Part shown: positions 29,301 to 43,200 of the stretch, one piece after another
Numbering within the stretch: position 1 is the stretch's first letter
How the letters are laid out: every line of letters begins with the position of its first letter
Source of the DNA: Strongylocentrotus droebachiensis
Lineage: Eukaryota > Echinodermata > Echinoidea > Camarodonta > Strongylocentrotidae
Length of the DNA stretch: 64,000 nt
NCBI GenBank assembly: GCA_035222895.1
Contig: JAVYIG010000884.1
Span: 364,278 to 428,277, forward strand
Reading direction: 5' to 3'
Notes under the pieces: model-generated
Seen by the model: the letters and a program-made list of their open reading frames with translations, nothing else
What the model was told of the DNA's origin: nothing
The model's database searches: none
Made by a program: the position numbers and the translations under genes

Positions 29301-30069
29301 AGCTTCGATGGAGGCAAAGTGTCCCCTGTGCTATCAGCTGCATCAAAAGCAGGCACTATGTTAGGACTTGTTACAGGGGTTATTGTAAGGCAAAGAAGCT
29401 TTGAAGGTGGATGGATAGCGAGGATCTTCTACATCTCCAAACATGTTTGGTTTCTTTCTGTTTACCAAAAGACAAGATCGTTATGAGTCGTCCTCAACTC
29501 AGACTTATATGTAGATTCCACGGATGAATTGATAGTTTCTTTACAAGAATCAAAATTTACGCACATGATTTACATTGAGAAAAAAATTCAAAGATATAAC
29601 AAAAGCACATATAAAATGACAATTTGAATAAAACAAAACAGGAATCACGCTAGAAACATTTCACAAATATTGGTTAGAGGAAGCAGTATGTTAATGGTAG
29701 ATTAATTGCAAACAAATGTGGGTCATGATATCGAACAGGATATACCTGAGATAATTTTCTAAAATTTTCTCTTTTCATTGTCTTTTATCTTGCCTTCTTG
29801 CATCATTAAGCATGATTGGTTAGTCTGATTTTTCTGGTTCTATTGAAAGTAAGTTATTTTTGGAGTGGACTTGGGATTTAAAAGTAAGGCGACTAGAAAC
29901 AAAGTATTTGAGGGCCCAGCTGAAATACAAAAGAATAAGAATGATATTTGGCAAAGAAACGGAAAGATGTACAAATCCCACCTGCAGGGCCTATAAAGTA
30001 TTTGCTGCCTTGTAGCACAGGAAGGAGAAGGGTGGCCATCTCCCTCCTCAGCCCCCCTGTAGTAGTGGG
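29301..30069. other. Intergenic, nothing recognised
   Basis: No coding similarity, inverted repeat or RNA motif was found. Confidence 0.4.
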
Positions 30070-30851
30070 AAGTAGATGGATTGGGGATTGAACCTCATGC
30101 ATCCCAAGATGGATTTGGGGATTGAACCTCATGCACGCCAAGATGAATTTGGGGATTGAAACTCATGCATCCTAAGATGGATTTGGGGATTGAAACTCAT
30201 GCATCCCAAGATGGATTTGGGGATTGAACCTCATGTATCCTAAGATGGATTTGGGGATTGAACCTCATGCATCCCAAGATGGATTGGGGATTGAAACTCA
30301 TGCATCCCAAGATGGATTTGGGGATTGAAACTCATGCATCCTAAGATGGATTTGGGGATTGAACCTCATGCATCCCAAGATGGATTTGGGGATTGAAACT
30401 CATGCATCCTAAGATGGATTTGGGGATTGAAACTCATGCATCCCAAGATGGATTTGGGGATTGAACCTCATGTATCCTAAGATGGATTTGGGGATTGAAA
30501 CTCATGCATCCGTAGATGGATTTGGGGATTGAAACTCATGCATCCGTAGATGGATTTGGGGATTGAAACTCATGCATCCGTAGATGGATTTGGGGATTGA
30601 AACTCATGCATCCGTAGATGGATTTGGGGATTGAAACTCATGCATCCTAAGATGGATTTGGGGATTGAAACTCATGCATCCCAAGATGGATTTGGAGATT
30701 GAACCTGATGCATCCTAAGATGGATTTGGGGATTGAACCTGATGCATCCTAAGATGGATTTGGGGATTGAACATGATGCATCCTAAGATGGATTTGGGGA
30801 TTGAACCTGATGCATCCTAAGATGGATTTGGGGATTGAACCTGATGCATCC
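30070..30851 (+). repeat. 34-bp minisatellite, about 23 copies
   Basis: The unit gatggatttggggattgaaa followed by ctcatgcatcctaa repeats head to tail without spacers. Sub-variants (catccgtaga, cctgatgcatcc, accctcat) form local blocks, showing recent stepwise amplification. It abuts a MITE at 30852. Confidence 0.95.
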
Positions 30852-31146
30852 TAGGGATGTTTCACAAAGACTAAGATCGACTTTTAAGTTGGACTTAATA
30901 ATGGCAGGCTGTTCATGCCACTAGTTGCTCTCATCATTAGTCTCTTAATTATGATCTTTAGATAATATTTTTTGCTACAATGATGTCAAAAAATGCAGAT
31001 TCTGTAGATTTGTTCAACCTTTGATACGTCCCATGCCAGAAACCAAAGCCAGTAAATGATGATAGAAAATAATGGCATGAACGACCTGCCATAGTTAGTC
31101 CGACTCCAACTTAAAGTCGATCTTAGTCTCTGTGGAACACTCCCCA
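30852..31146. mobile_element. MITE, degenerate member of the GTGTTTCACAAAG family
   Basis: agggatgtttcacaaagact and agtctctgtggaacactccc are inverted ends. Subterminal blocks gatcgacttttaagttgga and tccaacttaaagtcgatc are complementary, and ggcatgaac/gttcatgcc continues the pairing. Confidence 0.85.
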
Positions 31147-31340
31147 GTTTTCTTTCTGACTTTAAATGGTATATGATCATGGTGGTTTGCAACAGGAGGA
31201 ATTTCAGAATCCATGTGACATCTTTCAATTATACAAGGCCTCCGAAACTGTCAGCATATTATATCATGATGTCTGATGCCTGTTCGGGGACTGTCTGTGT
31301 ATGTGATTGCTATCAGCTACAGATTGATGGCCGTTTGCAG

Positions 31341-31648
31341 GGGGGTGCTTCACAAAGATCCTAAGTTGAACTTAACTCTAAGTTGGACTTAAAAGTTATG
31401 GAGAGCCATTTGTAGCCTTAAAATAAAATATTTTCAAAAACAAAAGATCTATTGTTTTAGACATTTTATAAGTTCCACATCAAGAACATGAAATCTCCTT
31501 GATACAAAATATGAATGATTTGAATCAACATTTTATGCCTTTTGAGATATATTTCACAAAATATTTTCATAGATGCTAATGGTCCTCCATAATGTTTAAG
31601 TCCAAACTTACAGATAAGTTCAACTTAGGATCTTTGTGAAACACCCCC
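31341..31648. mobile_element. Harbinger-like MITE with CAG target duplication
   Basis: gggggtgcttcacaaagatc and gatctttgtgaaacaccccc are inverted ends, and CAG flanks both sides (31338-31340 and 31649-31651). The interior is closely related to the copy at 27795-28087. Confidence 0.9.
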
Positions 31649-31651
31649 CAG

Positions 31652-32279
31652 GTTGATTAATGATTCAGCTTCACCTGTAACAAAGTGAAATTTCGCTGTG
31701 GTGGCAGTTTCCTTGTATCGCACTGTCACTTTAAAAGTACTGCCAGTCATGTCTATTTTTGAGGAATTATTCCTACTTGTTGGCCCTTAAAATAATATAA
31801 CGGGTCCTAGATTTCTCTCTTTTGTCAAAACTTCTGTGTAAAAAGTATACAAAATAACTGTATTTCACTTCCTAATTTTTGCTTTGACGATTGCACAATT
31901 TTGTAAACTATGACTCCCTGATGACTTTGACTGTCAGTTATTGCACAAATATTGCCATTGATCAGATCATTCTGAATGGCCCATCAGCAAATTGAAATGT
32001 ATAAGCTTAAATACAGTGATTTAAATATTTGCTGAATTAAAAAAAATCCAGACAATCCCATGTTAAAGTGAAATAATGCAAAATCCTACCCAAATACAAA
32101 ATCTTATTGTTCATGACCACAAAGTGTTATTTTGTTTTTTTAATAGTAAGTTGTCAAAATGATTGTCTATCAAATGTATTTGATTTTCTTTTGTAGTCAT
32201 ATATTTCAATATGGGATAAGACATAAATAAATGATGTAATAAAACTCTTTTGATTGGAGAAGTGTTTTTTTTATAGTTG
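31652..32279. other. Intergenic, nothing recognised
   Basis: AT-rich sequence with no feature that I can support. Confidence 0.4.
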
Positions 32280-32700
32280 TTACCCATTGTAATTAGAAAG
32301 AATGAAAGAAAGAAGAGAGATAGAAATAGCAATTCGGCGAGTTCGGGATAAATACTAAGAACAATCTCAATAAGCCTGTTCCAGAAAGAGGGGAAGAGAG
32401 AGAGAAAAGCGAGAGAGGGAGGGGGAGGGAGAGAGGAAGGAAGGGAGAGAGAGAGAAGGGGTAATAGAGAGAAAGAAGGGGAGAGACACATAGAGAGAAA
32501 GTTAGAGGGAGGGATATTGATGGAGCATAAAGGGAGAAAGAGATTCGGGAAAGAGAGTAGAAGGAGAAACGTGGGGGGAGAGAGAGAGAGAGAGAGATGA
32601 ATATAGTCCGCTAGAGATGTGCTTGCTGTTGAAAGTGAAGTTTCAAAATGTCAACTCAATAAATGTAAAGAGAGAGAGAGACATAGACAGAGGCAGATAT
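32280..32700 (+). repeat. Purine-rich (GA)n low-complexity tract
   Basis: Runs of gagagagagagag and related gagagaggaaggaagg dominate. The apparent Ser/Leu-rich ORF on the other strand is a by-product. Confidence 0.85.
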
Positions 32701-33284
32701 GTTGAATCATCAACAGAGATCCAATCTGGAGAAACTAGAAAATGTAAAATGGAGACAAGAAATGAAGGGCTAATCTGATAAGATGAAAAAATGGTTTGAG
32801 GAAAAGAAGCAGTAGGGTAATTCATTGCTCGGCAGTCTTGACCGTATTTGAAACAGAGCATCCAGTATACCTGATATTTAATAGAATACTGTCAATTAAA
32901 ACAAATAACTAAATAAACAAACAATTAATGGACCTCTTTACCCAAGACTGTGGGTCTTTATTGTTGACCACTAAATGATTCTGCTCGGTCAAACAGGCTA
33001 GGTGGGGGATGCTTTCAATAGACTTAAATTTTAAAGGCCCTTTGTATCACCTCAAGCAAGAATTTATAGGGCGCTTCTATTAGATTTATAGAAGTAAAAG
33101 TTGTTTCCAGACTGAAAAGGGCTAGTACGGGACAGTAGAGAGTGAATAAAACTAGGAAGAAAATAATTGAAAATGTAAAAATCGTTGTAAACCTGGCAAT
33201 AAGAGGTTCTTGAATCCAGTTTTAAAAATGGACATGGCTTTGTGGCTACCCGCTACCGGCCGCCAGGCTACGCTGACGATTGCC

Positions 33285-33470
33285 AGCTACCCCCCCCCCC
33301 CCCCCCGCCCCCAGGGTCCAGGGGGAGGGGGGGGGGGGCAGAAGTCCCGCCCCCTGGGAAAAAACGTACAAAACACGCCTTATTTTTTCTTTTTTGGAGA
33401 TGGCCCCCCCCCCCCCCCCCCCCTGGCTTTTCAAATTTTCGAGGGCCAAACAAAAAATAAGTGCCCACTA
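33285..33470. repeat. Dispersed element with long C and G tracts
   Basis: A run of about 17 C, a run of G, then another C run at 33404-33423 are followed by ctggcttttcaaattttcga. Similar poly-C elements lie at 34232-34262 (followed by ctggatccaccactga) and 48110-48485. They look like one or two related repeat families. Confidence 0.6.
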
Positions 33471-33537
33471 ATTAAGAGAATAGCAATAAATATGGACTTT
33501 GAGTGAGATGAAAATGGGTTTAACATCAGTTTTTCAT

Positions 33538-33815
33538 TTTCAAAGATTTACAACAAAAAAGCAGTTACTGGGTGTCGAACCCGATTCCTTCCAGTTACAT
33601 GGCGATTGCCTATCCACTAGACTAAAGTGTCACATTGCTAATTCCTGTATTTTTTCATACTTATACTAATTGTTGTAGATGTAGCAAAAAAAGAAAAAAA
33701 AAGCACTAGCTGGGGGTCGAACTCGATACCTTCCAGTTACCAGGCAATTGCCTATCCACTAGACTAAAGTGTCACATTGCTAATCTCAATGTATTTTTGT
33801 CATACTTATACTAAT
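33538..33815 (-). repeat. Two tandem tRNA-derived SINE copies
   Basis: On the minus strand each unit reads tttagtctagtggataggca (A box) and about 30 bp later gggttcgacaccc or gagttcgacccc (B box). Units are about 160 bp apart and each keeps the same tail (tatactaattgttgt...gatgtagca). Their tRNA-like acceptor stems do not pair, so they are not tRNA genes. Confidence 0.78.
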
Positions 33816-34485
33816 TGTTGTTGATGTAGCACAAACAAAAAAAAGAAGCTAGCTGGCAATAGGCCACTGCCCTCACATAGCATAATGAATAGAACACAGG
33901 TCTATTCAATTCAGTATATGCTACGAATTCTACAACAGGGCACCAATGAATAGGGAAGCTTGGCTATTCGACTTTGTTTTCAATAGCTTGCACCTGCAAT
34001 GTTTGAATAGTTACGTAACAAACTACTCAGCTCTTTCTGACATGGCATCAATTAATGAATCGAAAAAAACCCTGAACTTCCCTTTATTGAACGATTATTT
34101 TTGTCAAATGCGAAGATTACCAAAGAGGTAATAATAGTATTCCTGACATTGCGACAATGAACGCATTATGTTGATGTATTGTCCCTAAACCTACTGAAGA
34201 GGCTCTTTGTCCTTGTCTGGGAGGACAAGCTCCCCCCCCCCCCCCCCCCCCCCTGGATCCACCACTGATCTGTCACCACCTAAACCGACTACTTTGTCTT
34301 TTGTTCTGTATGCTTTCACACAATTGTCATATTTATCTCGCCTGTAGTTTGAGTCTGACGTTTTGATTGGCATTTTTTCATCTGTTCTCATTTTGTAAAA
34401 GGTAAAATGTTTGGTGACGGAAGGATTTATAGCCGGTAAACGCTTTTTCATCTCAACATCCTATGTATTTCTATCCCATCCCCTC

Positions 34486-34700
34486 CCTTTCCCTTCCCAT
34501 CTGTCTCTCTCTCTCTCTCTTCCTTCTTCACTCTAATTTTCTGTCTGTCTCTCTCTTCTCGTCTCCTTTATACCCCCTCTCTCATTCTCTTTTAAATCTC
34601 CCCACCTCCCAATACCCCCCTCTCCATCTTTCTCTCTCCATTACACCCACTCTCGGTACCATATCTCTCTCTCTCTCTTATTAGGTAGTGGTTGAATTCA
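34486..34700 (+). repeat. CT-rich low-complexity tract
   Basis: ctctctctctctct runs with cccttcccatctgtc-type interruptions. Confidence 0.8.
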
Positions 34701-35815
34701 ATGATAAACTTTTCTCTGTAACGATTTATTTCCTCTCTCGAATATATCTCCATACGCTGTAAATAGTAATAATTTGATATGCTTGTCCGAACCGACACAC
34801 CTTTGGATTAATAAACCGCCTTTTCCCCCATTTTCTTTTCTTTTATCTTCACTGAAATATTTCTCTTCAAGTCTTCATGACAAATTCTAACTACTAACTG
34901 TAACACCTCGCATGTTTACATGGTTAATAGCTGTTTATAATGTGCAATCAGTTTTTATTCAAAATTGGCACTTTCCTAGCTAAGGGTTCGCTTTAAAGTA
35001 TAGGGTTTTAAAGTATAGGGTAGTAAACGTAAGCGTTTATGGCACCTTTGTTTGAGTTGTCGCGAGGATTCAAATCGAAAAGTAATTTAATTGCAAGTTT
35101 ATTTGAAACGATGTAAGAACAAATGTAGTGACGTCACCTATAATAATTACCAATGAAATATAGAACATATTATCTGAATGGGAGGATAGAAATGCTTGGT
35201 TTTTTCCTGTTTACCATGATAATGCATGGCTTTGTATAATATCAACGGGACAGTGTTGAAAGAGCTTTGAGAAAATAGTGACTGATTTGGTACCACCCAA
35301 AATTAGCATTTTGTAAATCATTAAAGTTGTAAAATTACACACACGCAGTCACTCACAACAACATTACTGTGGATCACTTTTACACTATAAACTCAAACAC
35401 GTGCATCCTGATGCTAAATGAGTGCATTTCGACCAGGTAAGTCTGCTCCTGATCTATTCAGTGTAAAACAATGACACTTACAGAGAATGTGGAGAAATAT
35501 GAATGCTCTATAAATTGACTTCCTGATACATTGCATAGTCGTGAAAAATTATCAATGTCTGTATAACCATGACAACCATTCCGTAGTACAAAACTCACGA
35601 TCGGAGCACAAACTACACGTTACCATATTTTAAGTATGATGCAAAATATAGTCCTTTATTCGTAATCGGGAGGTCCCGGGTTTGAAATGAAGTCGATGCA
35701 CTAGTTCTCTTTGGTCACAAATACAAGCATACAAATGCTTTCTTAGAAGTCAGGTAAAAATAAGCCATCAATCTATATTAAAAAGTCCATTTGTGGCAAA
35801 TATAATTAGTGCAGA
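34701..35815. other. Intergenic, nothing recognised
   Basis: AT-rich sequence; a short direct repeat (taaagtatagggttttaaag) at 34995-35020 is the only structure noted. Confidence 0.4.
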
Positions 35816-37275
35816 TTGGTTGCCAAACAAACAAAAAATAACAGCAACGACTTTCGTCCTTCTTAGGTTCTGTGCGAAGGCATTATCTAAAGTTGTCCTG
35901 TATAATATTTATCTTTATATTCCTGAAACATTCAATCATAGACTACTGGGTAACAACTTTTTTTGTTTAAAGTGATTAAAAATAAACAGCTGCATTTCAA
36001 CTACTAATGCATCTGTAAGCCCAGTACATTTACATTATACATGTACTACCAGATTATAAATATATATAACATAACTAGACATCGTCATATTTTCTATCCG
36101 ATTATAAATATGTTAAATAAAAAAAGACAAAACCCTGTCTCTCCGAAAAGCAAGTATGCATTGCTTTACACATAATTATAGCAATATATATATATATGAA
36201 ATGAATGAATGAATTATTCAGTGGAAGGTCATTTGATAAGCAGATTACCAACAAAAATGCTAACACAAAATGAGTGATGCAAATATCAAAATGGCGCTAC
36301 TTCAAGATAAAGAACAACAACGACTTACGTCCTTCTTAGGGTCTGTGCGAAGGCATTTTCTAAAGTTGTCCTACATATGTTATCTTTATACTCCTGAACC
36401 ATTCATTCGTAGAATACTGGGTAACTAGTTACTTTTTAAAGTGATTAAAAATGAACAGCTGCACTTAGACTACTAATACACCTGTAAGTCTGGTACATTA
36501 TTAACATTATACATGTAATACCAGATTATATATATAACATAACTAGACATCGTCATAGTTTTCATCCGATTATAAATTTGTTAGGTAAAATAGACGAAAC
36601 CCTGTCTCTCCCAAAAGCAAGTATTCATTGCCTTACATAGTATCATAGCAAACTCTAAATATGAAATCAATGAATGAATTAATTAATCAGTGGAAGGTGA
36701 TTTGATATTCAGATTACCAAAAAAATGCTAAAGTTAAATGACGCAAAATGAGTGTTATATTACAAAATAGCGCTACTTCTAGATAAAGAACAACAACAAC
36801 GACTTATGTACGTCTTAGGTGCTGTGCGAAGGCATTTTCCAAAGTTGTCCTAAAATATTATCTTTATACTTCTGAACCATTCATTCGTAGAATACTGGGT
36901 AACTACTTACTTTTTTTTCAAAGTGATTAAAAATAAACAGCTGCACTTAAATTACTAATACCACTGTAAGCCCAGTACATTAACATTATACATGTACATG
37001 TACTTCACGATTATATATATAACATAACTAGACATCGTCATAGTTTTCATCCGATTATAAATTTCTTAGCCAAAAAACAGACAAAACCCTGTCTCTCCCG
37101 AAAGTAAGTATTCATTGCCTTACATATAATTATAGTAACATATATATATATATGTTATGAAATAAATGAAAGAATAAATCATTCAGTGGAAGCTGATTTG
37201 ATAATCAGATTAAGAAAAAATGCAAATGCAAAATGAGCGATACAAGTAACAAAATTACGCTACTTAAAGATAAAG
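35816..37275 (+). repeat. About 478-bp tandem repeat, three copies
   Basis: The landmark gtgcgaaggcattttctaaagtt recurs at about 35871, 36350 and 36828. Each unit also carries gactactgggtaac, acattatacatgta, ataactagacatcgtcat and ccctgtctctcc in the same order. No ORF spans a unit. Confidence 0.88.
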
Positions 37276-37625
37276 TTCTGTTCTAGTCATGTGACTGGAT
37301 TGTGAAAGAAAGTGTTTGATAGCGATTGGAAAAAAAGTTATGCAGTTAGCATGTAAGAATTGGTGTTTTCTGTTAGGTTTTAGAATCATCAAAATGATAA
37401 CAGATAGCCCCAGTAGTGCTGAAAGTCCCAAAACTTTAAAATTTCGTTGTCAAAATTATGTTGAATATTTGAAATGGAATTTGTTTCAGGAGGCATTTTT
37501 TTCCCCCATAGAATATCCCTACATACAGCTCATAAACAATTTCTTAATCTTTTCCAGAGCCTTCTTAAAAAAAATAAAAAAAATAATAATCATTGATTTC
37601 CTGATCCAGCTTCCGATACATTTCT

Positions 37626-37658
37626 TCAGTAGTAGAAAGGGTTCCGTTCAACCCCACG
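37626..37658 (-). CDS. Mucin-like gene terminal exon (proposed)
   Basis: The acceptor atttaacag precedes [10 protein letters not shown] and TGA. It is the only downstream candidate I found that continues in phase 0 and stops. It is short, so it could be coincidence. Confidence 0.5.
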   Translation of the reverse strand, partial: RGVERNPFYY

Positions 37659-40249
37659 CTGTTAAATTTATAGACAAGGAGAAGAGATAAGTTAAGAACA
37701 AGAAGAAAACAGGAAGAGAAGAAAATGAAGAAGAGAAGAAAATGAAGAAGAGGTGAAAGAAGAAAGAAAGAAGAACAAAAAAGATAATGAGAACAAACAA
37801 ATATTTTAAGCACATTTAAAGTTGTTCAGTTTTGTGTCATGAATACTTCTACGCCTAAAATTACAGTGCAAGTGGAAATTTCCTCATAAATGAATTCAGA
37901 CTTAAACACAGCCATTCAATAGGTTAGTTTGAGGTCAAAGTGATTTCTGCCATTGATTTTAAGTTTTTTTTAATTACATTTTAAGATAAATGTAACCCAG
38001 AGGTTACATGTGTATTTAATGTCTTTATAAACTTAAAGTTTATGGGCAAACTGGAATTCCAACCAGATAGTTACTTTGAAATAACCTAACCCAATAACTT
38101 CAGTGCCAGAAATTAGTGCATTCGACTGGCCGAAAATAATCTATTGTGAATTGTTATGGCATTTTCATTTTTGCTTGTAACAACTTTGACAACCGTTTCA
38201 TCTATTAAAAATGTTAAACCTGCTTACATAGAGTGTGACGTCATTAAAAATCTATTTTTTGAATTTCTCAATTTTTTCTTTATTTTCCGAAAGATGAGCA
38301 TCAAAAATATTGTCCAAATGTCGAAAACCAATTGAATATGTTAAGTATTGGCTGAGATATGACCAATTGAATAAATAGATTTCCTATAGGAACTCAGTGT
38401 TATTTTGCTCCGGTTCATAACATTATGAACCAGAGCAAAATAACACTGAGTTCCTATAGGAAATCTATTTATTCAGATGGGCATATCTCAGCCAATACTT
38501 AACATATTTGTTATGCTCTTTCGGAAAATGGAGAAAAAATGGAGAAATTTCAAAAATAGATTTTTATGATGTCACAGCTTCAGTCCTCTTTTGATTTGGG
38601 TGCTAATCATTGAACCTTTAACATGATCACAAAGACTTTCCAAAAAATCTACCCAAGTGCAAATTTCAATACCCTTTTGTTATCCCCATGATGTAATGTT
38701 CGGATCCGTTATTGTAATTTTGGCACATTAACCTTTACTTTCTTACTTATTGATTACGGAATAGATTTGTTTTATACTGAATTTGAATATAAACAAATAT
38801 TTTGAATAATTATATTCGAATGCATGTGTTATCGAGAATTTTCTTAAGGGACAACATAGATTTTTTTGATTTTTTTTTAGTACAGGGAAAATACATGTAG
38901 TAGGAGAGTTTGCAAAACACTTCACATAGTTGCCAATTTGTGTTTGATTGACTGCAGCTTCAAAATATATATACATTTCTTACTTTGAATGGGAATTCGC
39001 TCAAACTTTCACTGACCTATTTCTAACGTTTTTCTGCTTCTATTAAAACCAACTTACTATCAGGGTGGACTACCCAATCACTAGGTGATAGATAAGGCTA
39101 TTGAAAAGAATGATTTTGTACAAAATTATTTGTGATCGTGTTACAGTTTACAAGCATTTAGCCTCTACAGGATGATATATGTGTAACAAGTCAATGGTGT
39201 TTCTAATATACTCACATTGTTATCTCCTCCTACGACGTATGGTGTCTGGAAGTGATCATTCTGAAAAAAAAGAAAATCACATGAAAACTTAGAAACGGCC
39301 CATCAAAGAAAAAGTAATGATCTTTAGCCTATTTTATATACAGCTTAATGAACGATATATTAACTATATTTCCCCAAAATCATTTAATTTTCTAGCCTAT
39401 AATTTTATCCAAGGATTTGAATTCATTTTTGAATTCATTGGTTTCTATATCAATTTTCAGAGAGGTTTCCATGTATATGAAGATAAATTTGAAATACAAT
39501 TTTTCTAGTACAGTACCGGTATACATAATTTGAACATGTGAAATAAAGTCAACATTCTGAATCCATACTATTTTTTTTTTTTAAAGTAGATAAACAGGGT
39601 AGAGCCTAAGCCTGGAGCTTGATATTCTTGAAGCTCTATTTTGTATAAGGACAAAAATAAGAAGAGTCAGAGCAACTTGCAATGAAGGAGTCAGAGACTA
39701 GGGGAAAGAGCATCGATTTTCTAAATTCGTTAATAATCATATTTGTTGGTTAATATGGACTAAAGTGACTTATATGTTATCGGCATTCATGGCCACAGTC
39801 ACACGACTTGTAATCCTAACTGCTGCTTTCACAATCTTTCCACCCAAACATTTAATTATTTAGTAAAATGTTATCCAAGTCACCCACAAGAAAACAAAAC
39901 ACCTGTCATTTTCCTCTAAATTTAATTTTCTAGGAAAGAATTATCCAAGTAACTAACCTCTTGTCTGCGTTCACGGTCGTGTGCGAGTCTTTCTACCGCT
40001 CGGCTAACTGCAAATTCACGGCGATCGAGAGAATTATAGCTCCCCGAATCCTCCCATGGATCATCACCGTAGAAAGAAGGGGCAGGGGTTTGCCTGCTGT
40101 ATGGACCATGGTACGCCTCTCTGTGAAAGGATAAAAAATTGCAATAATGATAATAAAAAATAAAAATAGTAATAATAATAATAAAACTAATAATAATAAT
40201 GAGAATAAAAATAATAATAATAATGATAAAACTAATCCTAATAATGATG

Positions 40250-40281
<32 letters not shown>

Positions 40282-43200
40282 AATATTAGATTTGTCATTT
40301 TTGGCCATTCTGAAAAAAGAAAGACAAAAAAAAAAAAAAAAAAAAATGTTATATAAATTTCCCCTAGTCCATCCCCAAGTGTGCAGGCACAGTCATAATA
40401 ATAATAATAATAACTTTTACTTATATAGCGTTTTTCATAAGACATTTATATCAAAGCGCTTTACAATATTGATACAATTAAAACTAGACAGAGTAATGTC
40501 AAGAGAACAAATATGAAGTGAAATTATGAAACATAAGATAACAAGGTAAGGTAACAATTTAAGAACTAGGTTGAATATGCATTTTCCATTAGATAGGTTT
40601 TTAATTTTGATCTAAACAGAGTAATATCAGAGATGCAACGAATGGAGGCTGGAAGAGAATTCCACAAACATAGAGCAGAGCATGAAAAGGACCTATCACC
40701 AAAGTATTTTGTTTTTGCTTTGTTAACGGTCAAGAGAGTTTGATTTGCAGAACGAAGGGGCCTATTGGGTGTGTATAATTGAATCAGTTCAGAAAGATAA
40801 TTTGGGGCATGACCATGTAGAGACTTGAAGGTTAAAAGAAGAACTTTGAACTGGACGCGAAATTGAATGGGGAGCCAATGCAATTGTTTGTTTGTTTGTT
40901 TTATTTCCGTATAAAAGACATCATGCATTCAGTAATATAATAACAAATAGAATAATGAATAACAAGATAAAATAAACGGCTGGATAGCCCATATGCCCAT
41001 ATGTTTAAGGGTTGGTGTAATATGGTCATGTTTTTTATTGAGAGAAACTAGACGTGCTGCAGAGTTTTGGATTCTTTGGAGCTTGGCAACATCTTTTTCC
41101 GGAATTCCATGGAGCAGGCTATTACAACTGTCAAGGAGTGAACTGATAAATCCGTGGACGAGGATTTCAGTGGATGACTTGAGAGGAATTTACCAATTTT
41201 ACCAATTTTTCTCAGGGCGAAGGATGCTTTACGACAGATACATGTACTATTGACATGGGGCGCATTGAAAGGTTTTGATCAAACGTAACACCTAAGTTAA
41301 CAACTGTTTTGGAGGAATTTACAACACCATTTGTTATTTGAATCCGAGGGAGTTCTATTGTATTTCTTATTCGGTGAGAAAACGGGTGTAGCACTTCCAT
41401 CTTGTTGTCGTTCAAGAGCAGAAAGTTTTCAGTCAACCAGGAGCGAATGGCATGTAGACAATTTTCCAGCTTCGGTAACATTTGAAGAATTTGTCCAGAC
41501 TTAACAGTAATATATAGTTGGGTGTCGTCGGCATATATCATCGAGGAGAAACCATGGGAATGAATGATGTCCTCTAAGGGTGACAATCCCTTGTCACTTG
41601 CTGTGCGTAACAGTGTCTGCACTGTCAGACTAGGCTGACGGCATACTGCGTAGATTCCGTACTTTAGCTGCTCCAGATCTTATTTGACAGAGTGAGAGAC
41701 TGACGGAGCTAGGCTCTACGCAAGGCTCTAGGAATTGTGGTAAAGTATCACTGTGCCTGCACTGTCAGACTAGGTCGACGTCATACAGCATAGACTCCAT
41801 ACTTTAGCTGCTCGGGATTGTATTTGACAGAGTCAGAGACTGGCGGAGCTAGGCTCTACACTGTGCCTGCAGACTCCCCACCCCCTGGATTCACAGTGGT
41901 AATTGGCTTACCCTACAGCAAACTTAGCTGCGTTCCTCCGCGATGCCTGTATCAAGAAACCACACGTGAAGACGATGATGACAAGAAGACCTGCTAACAC
42001 ACCTTGCACGATAGCGATGATCGCTCCATTAGACAGTCCTCGTGGCTCTGCAGCATGAGATGAAGAAATGAATAAAACTAGTTGGTGTTAATGTTTATCT
42101 TTAGATAAATTTATGAATTGTGAGTTTTAAATATCATCTTTGGATGAATTTGTCACTTCTACATGCTTTTTATGGATGAATTTGTGAATTTGTTAGTCTT
42201 AAATCTTAATTTGAGATGAATTGATGCCCATTTTTTCATAAGATTTCTGAACAATAAAACTTTGTTTGGTAGTTTTTTTTTACATATTTACATAGTAAAC
42301 AAACAAATAAAATGGGATAGTTTCAAATTTAAATTTTTAGATGAATTTATGACCATTTTGATCAGATTTCTACACAATAAAATTAATTGTTCACGAATCA
42401 GGTGCATGGTAAATAAATAAATTAATTGGAATATACAGTTTCAAAAGAGATAAATTTATGCCTATTTTGTAAAGAGTTGTTAGTTTTATGTGTATTTCTT
42501 AGTTCAATTTATGAATTTGTTAGTTTTTTAATGTTAATTTCAAATTATTTCAGAAATTTATTTGTAAATGTCTTTTTTATAAATTTATAGGAATATATAG
42601 ACCTGTTTTAAAGTAATGATTATGCATATTAAAAAAAAAGTTTCCTTTTATGACTGAAACGATTGCCTGAAGTTTGGCGGACAAATCACAACTAAGAACA
42701 CTGAAATTGTGCATAGCATAGTTGGTAACCAAGGGTTTGTAAGAGAAACATACATACAGGTAATTAAAAATACAGTAGTAAACACGGCAGCATTTCACAA
42801 AAGTGTCATAATTACAAGTTTGCCAACATTCGATTGAAACATGCAGAATTTTTAATACACAGGTTTCAATATGATGTCCATAAATTTGTACTTAGGACAG
42901 TTTCCTAAACGCTGCCCTATCAATAATAAGATACAATAATTGTTATAAGCTACTGAAATCCCAATGTTTGATTGGCTAAGAGCAAAATTGTCATAGAACT
43001 GAAGAATATGTTATTGATAACAATTACTAATGCTACTACTATTACTCTACTGCTACTACTAATACTAATACTGCTACATCTACTATCAATGCTACTATTA
43101 CCACTTCTAACTCACTACTACTGCTACTGCTAAGACTACTACCACTGCTGTTACTGTTACTAATTCTATACCAATACTACTATACTACTATTACTACTAC

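Noticed and set aside
30070-30851. CRISPR-like array (repeat contains ggggattgaaac)
   Set aside because: Units are contiguous 34-bp repeats with no unique spacers and the genome is eukaryotic; it is a minisatellite.
33246-33471. Gly/Pro-rich ORFs on both strands
   Set aside because: They are translations of poly-C and poly-G tracts in a repeat element.
33538-33815. Functional tRNA genes
   Set aside because: A and B boxes are present but acceptor and anticodon stems do not pair and two diverged copies share a non-tRNA tail; these are SINEs.
39922-40516. Ile/Asn-rich ORFs
   Set aside because: Generated by AAT repeats; the real coding part is the exon 39958-40120.
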